A stretch of 11,295 bases of DNA from DATAFO01 sp046728015 (GTDB lineage Bacteria; Actinomycetota; Thermoleophilia; Solirubrobacterales; 70-9): assembly GCA_046728015.1 (NCBI GenBank), contig JBKPDQ010000169.1, positions 1 through 11,295 of the forward strand, written 5' to 3'. The first letter of the stretch is position 1; the number at the start of each line of letters is the position of its first letter. The position numbers and the translations under genes were made by a program. The notes under the pieces were generated by a model. That model worked only from the letters and a program-made list of their open reading frames with translations. It ran no database searches and was not told the DNA's origin. Of the stretch, positions 1 through 5,547 are shown one piece after another.

Positions 1-258
1 GCTTACGTCGCTAAGGCGGCTCACCAACAGACCCCGACCCAGATCCATTTACTCCACAGCACCGATCCAACCGTGCCCCGGGCCGGACACGCCGCGGTAG
101 TCGCCGGCGACTTTCAGGCCACCCTCGACCGGCTGCGCGAGGCCGGCTTCGAGGTTGACGAGGCACGAGAGCTGTGGGGCGAGCGCAGGGCCTTTGCGCG
201 GGCTCCAGGCGGTCACCTGGTCGAGCTGATGGCTGCGCCCCCCGCGCCATCGACGTAG
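1..258 (+). CDS. VOC (glyoxalase/bleomycin-resistance fold) protein, C-terminal part, 5' truncated by the window
   Basis: Frame 1 is open from the first base to a TAG at 256-258, giving 85 residues with no start required inside the window. The pattern is that of the second half of a VOC domain: a strand with QIHLL, then AGHAAVVAGDFQATLDRLREAG (split by a helix typical of 'D-L-..L...G' in this fold), then a strand pair ending in RAFARAPGGHLVELM. In VOC proteins the last glutamate of the 'DP.G...E' strand, here in HLVELM, is a usual metal ligand; the DP is replaced by AP in this copy. VOC members include lyases, dioxygenases and resistance proteins, so the substrate cannot be named from a half domain. 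It ends 3 bp from the stop of the convergent oxidase gene. An ATG-less internal GTG at 73 would cut the domain, so I treat the gene as continuing upstream of the window. Confidence 0.75.
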   Translation, partial: AYVAKAAHQQTPTQIHLLHSTDPTVPRAGHAAVVAGDFQATLDRLREAGFEVDEARELWGERRAFARAPGGHLVELMAAPPAPST

Positions 259-261
259 GGG

Positions 262-1485
262 CTAGACGAGCAGCGCGTCGACCTCGTCGGCGATCATCCG
301 CGCCAACGGCAGCGACGACGTCGCGGCCGGCGATGGCGCGTTCCGCACGTGAAGCGCCGGACCGAGTCTGGAGATCACGAAATCGTCGACCAGCGAGCCG
401 TCCCGGGCCAGCGCCTGGGCCCGGATGCCGGCCGGGCCGGCGACGAAATCGCGCGCTTGGAGCTCGGGCACGAAGCGTTGCGCCTCGGCGACGAAGGCCC
501 GCTTGCTGGCGGCATGGCTGAGCTCGTCGAGGCCGGTGCGCCAGAAGCGCCGCATGAGGCGCCACGTGCCGGGCCACGCCAGCGTGTCGCGGAGGTCGGG
601 CGCCCGAACCCGCCACGGGCGGTAGGCGTCCCGGGCCCCGACCATCAGCGCCGACGGGCCGAGCAGAACTTCACCGTCGTGGCCGCGCGTCAGGTGGGCG
701 CCGAGGAAGGGCAGGTCGGGATCGGGCACGGGGTAGATGCTCGTCTTGACCAGATGCGCGCGCTCCGGGCGGAGCCGCAGGTATCCGCCGCGGAAGGGAA
801 CGATCCGCGGCTCGGGCTCGGCCCCGGCCGCCACTGCAAGTCGATCGGACCACGCCCCCGCGCACACCAGCGCCACCCGAGCGCTCGTCTCGCCCGCGCG
901 ATGTCGCACCAGCGCGCGCCCGTCGCGCTCGGCGACCGTGTCCACCGGGCAAGCCGTGATGATCTTGCCGCCCCGCTCGGCGACGTCCTCTCCGTAGGCG
1001 GCGGCCACCTCCGCGAAGTCGACGACGCCGGTGTTGGGCGAGTGCAGGGCGGCGATGCCGACGGCGTGTGGCTCGAGCTCGCGAATCTCCTCAGGGCCGA
1101 CTCGACCCAGTCCCGGCACTCCGTTCTCGACCCCGCGGCGCTCGAGCTCGTGCAGGCGGTCGAGCTCTCCCTCGGAGGTGGCGACGATGAGCTTGCCCGT
1201 GCGCTCGGTGCGGATCCCCCGCGCTTGGCAGTACTCGTAGAGCTCGGCGGCGCCCTGCACGCAGAGTCGTGCCTTCACCGATCCTGGGCGGTAGTAGATC
1301 CCCGCGTGGATCACGCCGCTTGAGTGACTCGTCTGGTGCGCACCGATCCCGGGCTCGCGATCGAGCACGCAGACGTCGAGACCGTCGTGGCGCAGCGACA
1401 GCTCCCGTGCCGCAGCGAGGCCGACGATGCCGGCGCCGACGACGACGACGTCGCACTCGCGTGGCGGCTGGGCCGTGGCGTCCAT
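262..1485 (-). CDS. lhgO: L-2-hydroxyglutarate oxidase (FAD-dependent, LhgO family)
   Basis: A 407-residue flavoprotein of the DAO/glycerol-3-phosphate dehydrogenase fold. It would oxidise L-2-hydroxyglutarate to 2-oxoglutarate, removing a by-product of lysine catabolism and of promiscuous dehydrogenases, and pass electrons to the respiratory chain. The N-terminal FAD Rossmann motif GAGIVG is at residues 17-22, followed by an acidic strand end (LDRE, about 41-44). The family signature QTSHSSGVIHAGIYY is at 51-65, FRGGYLRL at 231-238, and YPVPDPDLPFLGAHLTR at 251-267. The C-terminal FAD contact RNAPSPAATSSLPLA is near the end. Length fits the family (about 400-420). The frame is open for 56 codons further upstream, but the ATG at 1483-1485 starts just before the Rossmann fold and has either an AGGA Shine-Dalgarno or a TAGGAT -10 element ahead of it, so I chose it. 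It is divergent from the ligase and convergent with the VOC gene. Confidence 0.9.
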   Translation of the reverse strand: MDATAQPPRECDVVVVGAGIVGLAAARELSLRHDGLDVCVLDREPGIGAHQTSHSSGVIHAGIYYRPGSVKARLCVQGAAELYEYCQARGIRTERTGKLIVATSEGELDRLHELERRGVENGVPGLGRVGPEEIRELEPHAVGIAALHSPNTGVVDFAEVAAAYGEDVAERGGKIITACPVDTVAERDGRALVRHRAGETSARVALVCAGAWSDRLAVAAGAEPEPRIVPFRGGYLRLRPERAHLVKTSIYPVPDPDLPFLGAHLTRGHDGEVLLGPSALMVGARDAYRPWRVRAPDLRDTLAWPGTWRLMRRFWRTGLDELSHAASKRAFVAEAQRFVPELQARDFVAGPAGIRAQALARDGSLVDDFVISRLGPALHVRNAPSPAATSSLPLARMIADEVDALLV

Positions 1486-1493
1486 CGGCGGCG

Positions 1494-1499
1494 ATCCTA
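1494..1499 (-). promoter_or_regulatory. Candidate -10 element for lhgO (TAGGAT)
   Basis: On the minus strand TAGGAT lies 8 nt before the ATG of the oxidase gene, matching the TANNNT core of a sigma-70 -10 box in GC-rich DNA. No good -35 is visible. The AGGA inside it could instead act as a ribosome binding site with a 9-nt spacer, so the role is ambiguous. Confidence 0.35.
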
Positions 1500-1570
1500 G
1501 ATCGTCGCGACCCGGCGGCTCTGAAGCTGGCGCGCTGTGCTGCCGCGAGACACCGGATAAGTGCCGCCGG

Positions 1571-1576
1571 TATTTT
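1571..1576 (+). promoter_or_regulatory. Candidate -10 element for the ligase operon (TATTTT, leaderless)
   Basis: TATTTT is followed by exactly 6 nt and then the GTG of the ligase gene, placing the expected transcription start on the start codon itself. The bases between (CGTCGC) hold no Shine-Dalgarno sequence. This supports a leaderless mRNA. No clear -35 is seen. Confidence 0.45.
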
Positions 1577-1582
1577 CGTCGC

Positions 1583-2554
1583 GTGGCCCTGCCGTTGAAG
1601 CCGCCGCTGCAACCGCAACTCGCTCTCTCGCGCAAGACCCTGCCCGAGGGCACCGAGTGGGTCTACGAGCCCAAGTACGACGGCTTCCGCGTGCTCGCCT
1701 TCGTCGACGGCGACGACGTCTACCTGCAGTCGCGCGGCGGCAAGCCGCTGCGCCGCTACTTTCCCGAGGTCGAGTTCCCGCTCGGCCAGTACGTTCTCGA
1801 CGGCGAGCTCCTGATCCTCGGCGCCGACGGTCATGAGCAGTTCGACGCGCTTCAGAACCGGCTGCACCCCGCGGAGTCGCGGGTGCGGATGCTGGCCGAG
1901 CAAACACCCGCAATGCTGCGAGCGTTCGACCTGCTGGCGGAGGGCACGGAGAAGCTGCTGAAGAAGCCGTTCTCCGAGCGGCGAGAACGACTCGCGAAGC
2001 TGATCGCGGGACTCGGCGGACGCAAGAAGACCGTCGCCGGGTCGTTGGAGCTGACGCCGCTGGGACGGACGACGGCCAAGGCCGCGCCCTGGCTCGAGGG
2101 CGGCGAGGGCGTGATCGCCAAGCAACTCGACGCGCCGTATCGCCCCGGCGAGCGCAAGGGGATGGTCAAGGTCAAGCGGCTCCGAACGGCCGACTGCGTG
2201 GTGATGGGCTGGCGCGTCGGCAAGGAGGAGGGCACGGTCGGCTCGCTGATCCTCGGCCTCTACGACAAGGGCGAGCTTCGCGTGGTCGGTCACACCTCGG
2301 GCTTTCGCGCCACGGAGAAGCGCGAGCTGGTGGGCAAGCTCGCCCCGTACGAGACCGGCGAGCGCGGCTCGGCCGAGCCAAGTCGATGGGCGGCGGACCG
2401 CGACCTCGAGTGGATCGGACTGCGCCCTGAACTGGTCGTGGAGGTAGCTTTCGACCACGTGAGCGACGGTCGGATCCGCCACGGCACCAAGGTCCTGCGC
2501 TGGCGTGACGACAAGGACCCGAAGGACTGCACCTTCGATCAGCTCGACTCCTAG
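1583..2554 (+). CDS. ligC: ATP-dependent DNA ligase, LigC type
   Basis: A 323-residue minimal ATP-dependent ligase with adenylation domain plus OB fold and no extra domains, like the LigC proteins of mycobacteria. It seals nicks by way of a lysyl-AMP intermediate and DNA-adenylate. Nucleotidyl-transferase motifs are in order: motif I KYDGFR at 31-36 (K31 nucleophile), motif III LDGELL at 72-77, motif IIIa around F115-D116, motif IV EGVIAK at 175-180, and motif V MVKVKR at 194-199. A motif-VI-like basic stretch (RHGTKVLRWRDDK) lies at about 299-311. The frame is open upstream to 1427, but those residues are unlike any ligase; the GTG at 1583 gives a normal N terminus and sits 6 nt after a -10-like hexamer. 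In mycobacteria LigC works with a stand-alone primase-polymerase in short-gap base-excision repair and as back-up for NHEJ; such a polymerase gene lies at 3400-4608. No Ku gene is in the window. Confidence 0.92.
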   Translation: MALPLKPPLQPQLALSRKTLPEGTEWVYEPKYDGFRVLAFVDGDDVYLQSRGGKPLRRYFPEVEFPLGQYVLDGELLILGADGHEQFDALQNRLHPAESRVRMLAEQTPAMLRAFDLLAEGTEKLLKKPFSERRERLAKLIAGLGGRKKTVAGSLELTPLGRTTAKAAPWLEGGEGVIAKQLDAPYRPGERKGMVKVKRLRTADCVVMGWRVGKEEGTVGSLILGLYDKGELRVVGHTSGFRATEKRELVGKLAPYETGERGSAEPSRWAADRDLEWIGLRPELVVEVAFDHVSDGRIRHGTKVLRWRDDKDPKDCTFDQLDS

Positions 2555-2596
2555 CCGCCGCGACGATCGTTCCGAGCGCTGCCAGGCTTAGGCGCG

Positions 2597-3403
2597 GTGT
2601 ACTTCGAGCCCGACACCGCGCTGCTCGACGCGGCCCAGGCGCTCACGATCGCGTTACCCGCGGCCGGTGTGCCCGCCTGGCTGGCCTGGGCGAGCGGGCG
2701 AGGCTGGGCGTTGGTGGCGCCGCTGTCCGTGGTGCTCAGCGTCGCGGCGATCCTCATCGCGAACGCCAGTGCCGACGTGCTCACGTGGGTTGCGTTCCTG
2801 CTCGTCCCACCCGGTTGCGCGCTGGCGCTCGGCTGGGCTGCTCACGGCGCCCGGCCGTGGCTTGCGCCGCTCGCCGCCCCGGCGCTGGCGATCGCGCTCG
2901 CCGCGCCCGACGATCCCAGCGGTCGGCTGGCTCGCCTCGTGCTCATCGTCGGCTCCTGCGTGACGCTGGGCCGATTGCTGGCCGGAGCGACGCCGCTGCT
3001 GTTCCTGAAGGCCGGAGTGCTCGCGATGGCGACGATCGACGCCGTGTTCATCTTCGGCGATTTCTTCGGGGAGCAGAACGCGGTGTTCAACGCCGCCGCA
3101 CCGGCCGAGGGCCTCCCGCGCCTCCAGGTCGCCGACATCGGCGACGTCTCGACAGACTACGGTGACTTCTTCGTCGCGGGAGTCGTTGGCGGGATCCTTG
3201 CCGCCGAGCGCTGGAACCAGCCCTTGGCGGCCGTTGCGACGTTCGTGGCCGCCCAGGCCTTCAACCAGTTGTTCCTGGTCGTCGACTCGCTCCCGGGCAC
3301 CGTGCCGCCCGCGGTGGTGCTGATCGCGTTCGAGCTGCTCTCCCGCGAACCTGGGGTTGAGCACCGTATTGGTGCTCAGTCGGGAGCTCGCGCCGATCCT
3401 TAG
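2597..3403 (+). CDS. Polytopic membrane protein, candidate presenilin/SPP-like GxGD intramembrane aspartyl protease
   Basis: A 268-residue protein made mostly of hydrophobic helices. Reading by eye I place segments at about 12-32, 37-56, 60-82, 86-104, 110-130, 134-154, 189-204, 208-230 and 235-249, nine in all. D148 (ATIDAVFIF) lies in the sixth. YGD (188-190, in DYGDFFVAGVVGG) opens the seventh. PPAV (237-240) opens the ninth. Presenilins and signal peptide peptidases have nine helices with catalytic Asp in TM6 (YD) and TM7 (GxGD) and a PAL motif at TM9, so both topology and motif spacing fit. The loop between TM6 and TM7 is short (about 34 residues) and the TM6 Tyr and first Gly of GxGD are replaced (ID, YGD), so protease activity is inferred, not shown. 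The GTG at 2597 is the only reasonable start, since the frame is closed by the ligase stop 42 bp upstream. It is likely cotranscribed with the ligase. Its stop overlaps that of the convergent polymerase gene. Confidence 0.8.
   Translation: MYFEPDTALLDAAQALTIALPAAGVPAWLAWASGRGWALVAPLSVVLSVAAILIANASADVLTWVAFLLVPPGCALALGWAAHGARPWLAPLAAPALAIALAAPDDPSGRLARLVLIVGSCVTLGRLLAGATPLLFLKAGVLAMATIDAVFIFGDFFGEQNAVFNAAAPAEGLPRLQVADIGDVSTDYGDFFVAGVVGGILAAERWNQPLAAVATFVAAQAFNQLFLVVDSLPGTVPPAVVLIAFELLSREPGVEHRIGAQSGARADP
3358..3378. terminator. Perfect 8-bp inverted repeat at the convergent 3' ends, possible bidirectional terminator
   Basis: The arms TGAGCACC (3358-3365) and GGTGCTCA (3371-3378) pair perfectly around the 5-nt loop GTATT. 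The hairpin lies 22 nt before the stop of the plus-strand membrane protein gene and 21 nt beyond the stop of the minus-strand polymerase gene, so it could end minus-strand transcripts. On the plus strand a pyrimidine-rich stretch (3406-3420) follows at some distance. There is no adjacent T-run on either strand, so it is not a classical intrinsic terminator. It also encodes the hydrophilic tail of the membrane protein. Confidence 0.35.
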
Positions 3404-4608
3404 CGCTTCTGTTTCCTCTTCGCTGCGTTCGTGTTCGGCTCCCGCGGTGACTTTGAGGAACGTCTTGGGCGCGAATCCTCGAACTCGTCCTCGTAGCCTT
3501 GGCCCGTCCGCGGCTTCGAGCCGAAGCCGCGCTGTAGCCCGCCGGGAACGCCCTCCGGCGGCCCGCCAGGCTGCGGATCGCCGGCCCGGCCGCGGTGGGT
3601 CGGTCGGTCACGGTCGCGGCTCGGCTGCACGCGCTTCGGCTCGCCCTTCTGCTTCGGGAAGTGCGGTGGCCATGGCGCGTCACCCAGACCCTCCTCCTCG
3701 TCGCGGCGGGCGAGCTCGAGCAGCCGTTCCAGGGAGCCCGGCCGCTTGTCGATGTCTACGGCCGGATCACCCAGCTCGCTGATGCGGTCGGGCACCGTGT
3801 CGAGTCGCAGGTCGGCCGGCTCGACATCCAGTACCTCGCCCCAGCTCAGCGCGCACGAGACGCGGGCGTCGGGCGTCGGGCGAACCGAGTAGCAGGACGC
3901 CACGGTGCGGTCGCGGGCGTTCTGGTTGTAGTCGACGAACACCCCGTGGCGCTCCTCCTTCCACCACTTCGTGGTGGCGAGGTCGGGGGCTCGGCGCTCG
4001 ACCTCGCGGGCCATCGCGAGCGCAGCGCGTCGCACCTCGAGGAAGTCCCACTTCGGCTCGATCCGGACGTTCACGTGGATCCCTTTCGAGCCGGAGGTCT
4101 TCGGGTAGCCGTCGAGGTCATGCTCTGCGAGCACGTCGCGGACGACGAGGGCCGTGCGCCGAACCGCGTCCCACTCGATCCCGGGTGTGGGGTCGAGGTC
4201 GACGCGGAGCTCGTCGGGATGGTCGAGGTCCGCGCGCCGAGCTGGCCAGGGGTTGAAGTCGATCACGCCGAGGTTGACCGCCCAGACCAGGTGCGCGGCA
4301 TCGTTGGCGACCAGCTCCTCGGCGGTCCGGCCAGAGGGGAACGCAACGGTCGCCGTCTGCAGCCAGTCGGGGATGTTCTTAGGCACCCGCTTCTGCCAGA
4401 TCGGGTCCTCCATGATCCCGTTCACGAATCGCTTCATCACGGTCGGGCGCTCCCGGACGTGGACCAGCGCCGCGTCGGCGACCGTGACGTAGTACTCGGC
4501 GATGTCGAGCTTCGTCCAGCCCGGCTTCGGGAAGTAGACCTTGGCCGGACTGGAGAGCCGAACCTCACGACCCGCCGCTTCGACCTTCGTGTACTCGCCT
4601 TTGGCCAT
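3400..4608 (-). CDS. LigD-type primase-polymerase (stand-alone POL domain, Prim-PolC-like)
   Basis: A 402-residue archaeo-eukaryotic-primase-fold polymerase equivalent to the POL domain of LigD, without ligase or nuclease domains. The family adds ribo- or deoxynucleotides at gaps and breaks during NHEJ or short-patch excision repair. The catalytic triad motifs are visible: DLD within RVDLDPTPG (D137, D139), SGSKGIH at 172-178, and the third aspartate D226 in VFVDYNQN. The conserved N-terminal features PAKVYFPKPGWTK and VMKRFVNGI are also present. Residues from about 311 on form a Pro/Gly/Arg/Lys-rich tail of about 90 residues, probably disordered and possibly DNA-binding; the family core ends near 305. 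The ATG at 4606-4608 begins MAKGEYTKVE, a natural start, with TATAAG 6 nt upstream. The stop (TAA) overlaps the TAG of the membrane protein gene by 4 bp. With the LigC-type ligase nearby it likely forms one repair function. Confidence 0.9.
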   Translation of the reverse strand: MAKGEYTKVEAAGREVRLSSPAKVYFPKPGWTKLDIAEYYVTVADAALVHVRERPTVMKRFVNGIMEDPIWQKRVPKNIPDWLQTATVAFPSGRTAEELVANDAAHLVWAVNLGVIDFNPWPARRADLDHPDELRVDLDPTPGIEWDAVRRTALVVRDVLAEHDLDGYPKTSGSKGIHVNVRIEPKWDFLEVRRAALAMAREVERRAPDLATTKWWKEERHGVFVDYNQNARDRTVASCYSVRPTPDARVSCALSWGEVLDVEPADLRLDTVPDRISELGDPAVDIDKRPGSLERLLELARRDEEEGLGDAPWPPHFPKQKGEPKRVQPSRDRDRPTHRGRAGDPQPGGPPEGVPGGLQRGFGSKPRTGQGYEDEFEDSRPRRSSKSPREPNTNAAKRKQKR

Positions 4609-4614
4609 CGATCA

Positions 4615-4624
4615 CTTATAGCTT
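4615..4624. promoter_or_regulatory. Overlapping divergent -10 elements in a 24-bp intergenic region
   Basis: The gap between the polymerase ATG (4608) and the crotonase ATG (4633) is only 24 bp. On the minus strand TATAAG (4615-4620) is followed by 6 nt and the ATG. On the plus strand TAGCTT (4619-4624) is followed by 8 nt and the ATG. The two share bases, so both promoters could hardly be occupied at once. The plus-strand leader region CTTCCCTCGCG is pyrimidine-rich and has no ribosome binding site. Both transcripts would be leaderless, and any -35 contacts would fall inside the opposite coding region. Confidence 0.45.
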
Positions 4625-4632
4625 CCCTCGCG

Positions 4633-5544
4633 ATGGATGCGCTCGAAACGATGACCTACGCGCGCGATGGGCGTATTGCGCGCGTCACGCTCAACCGGCC
4701 CGAGCGAGGTAACGGGATCACGCTCGAGATGCCGCGGGAGCTGGCGGCCTGCGTGGAGCGCGCCAACCTCGACCCCGAGGTGCACGTGATCGCGCTGGCC
4801 GGAAATGGCACCGGGTTCTGCGGCGGCTATGACCTGGTCGCCTCCGCCGAGGGCCGGCCCGACGACACTGCCTCCGACGACGTTCCGGAGGGCTCAGCGC
4901 TCGATCCCGGCGTCATCGCTGCGAACCACGACCCCGACGCCATCTGGGACCCCGTCGTCGACTTCCAGATGATGTCCCGGAACGTGCGCGGCTTCATGAG
5001 CCTGTTCTGGTCCGAGAAGCCGGTCGTCTGCAAGGTGCACGGCTACTGCGTCGCGGGCGGCACCGACATGGCGCTCTGCTCGGACCTGCTGGTCGTCGCC
5101 GAGGACGCGAAGATCGGCTACCCGCCCGCTCGCGTTTGGGGCGTGCCGACGACGGCCCTGTGGGTCCACCGCCTCGGGCCGGCCCGGGCCAAGCGGCTCC
5201 TGCTCACCGGAGACTCGCTTTCGGGGCGCCAGGCCGTCAGCTGGGGGCTCGCCACCGACTGGGCGCCCGCCGACGATCTCGATCGCGTCTTCGAGGAGCT
5301 GCTCGAGCGAGTGGCTCGGATCCCGGTCAGCCAGCTCGTCATGCACAAGCTCCAGGCCAATCAGGCGATCCTCTCGGCGGGCCTCCTTCAGACCCAGGCT
5401 CTGAGCACGCTGATGGACGGCATCGCCCGGCACACGCCGGAGGGATACGCCTGGCAGCGCCGGGCCGCACAGGCCGGATTCAAGCAGGCAGTGCGCGAGC
5501 GCGACGAGCCCTTTGGCGACTTCGGCCTGGGTGGGTCGGGATAG
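4633..5544 (+). CDS. Crotonase (enoyl-CoA hydratase/isomerase) family protein with non-standard active site
   Basis: A 303-residue crotonase-fold protein. The family binds acyl-CoA and stabilises an enolate in an oxyanion hole. N-terminal VTLNRPERGNGIT (about 18-30) and the first oxyanion loop GNGTGFCGGYDL (57-68) are present, as is the second, HGYCVAGGTDMALCSDLL (136-153). The two glutamates used by classical hydratases are absent: the 'GGGxE' position is D145 (GGTDMA) and the 'PE' position is PP in GYPPARVWGVP (162-172). An acidic insertion at about 71-105 follows the first loop. It may therefore be an isomerase, hydrolase, decarboxylase or another crotonase activity; the substrate is unknown. 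The same frame is open far upstream (to 3595), but that part is antisense to the polymerase gene; the ATG at 4633 starts the domain properly. It ends 3 bp from the pyruvate kinase stop. Confidence 0.85.
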   Translation: MDALETMTYARDGRIARVTLNRPERGNGITLEMPRELAACVERANLDPEVHVIALAGNGTGFCGGYDLVASAEGRPDDTASDDVPEGSALDPGVIAANHDPDAIWDPVVDFQMMSRNVRGFMSLFWSEKPVVCKVHGYCVAGGTDMALCSDLLVVAEDAKIGYPPARVWGVPTTALWVHRLGPARAKRLLLTGDSLSGRQAVSWGLATDWAPADDLDRVFEELLERVARIPVSQLVMHKLQANQAILSAGLLQTQALSTLMDGIARHTPEGYAWQRRAAQAGFKQAVRERDEPFGDFGLGGSG

Positions 5545-5547
5545 CCG

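Noticed and set aside
349..1323. 324-codon plus-strand open frame
   Set aside because: It is antisense to lhgO and has no recognisable motif or hydrophobic pattern.
1438..1451. Short GAC triplet repeat
   Set aside because: On the minus strand it encodes the run of valines before the GAGIVG motif of lhgO; it is too short and too well explained by coding to be a repeat element.
2654..3364. 236-codon minus-strand open frame opposite the membrane protein gene
   Set aside because: The product is highly charged and low in hydrophobic residues with no motif. The plus-strand frame has clear alternating hydrophobic helices, which is the coding signature.
3595..4632. In-frame upstream extension of the crotonase reading frame (346 extra codons)
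   Set aside because: It is the exact antisense of the LigD-type polymerase gene, is rich in Arg/Gly/Val with no domain pattern, and arises because GC-rich codons rarely make stops on the opposite strand.
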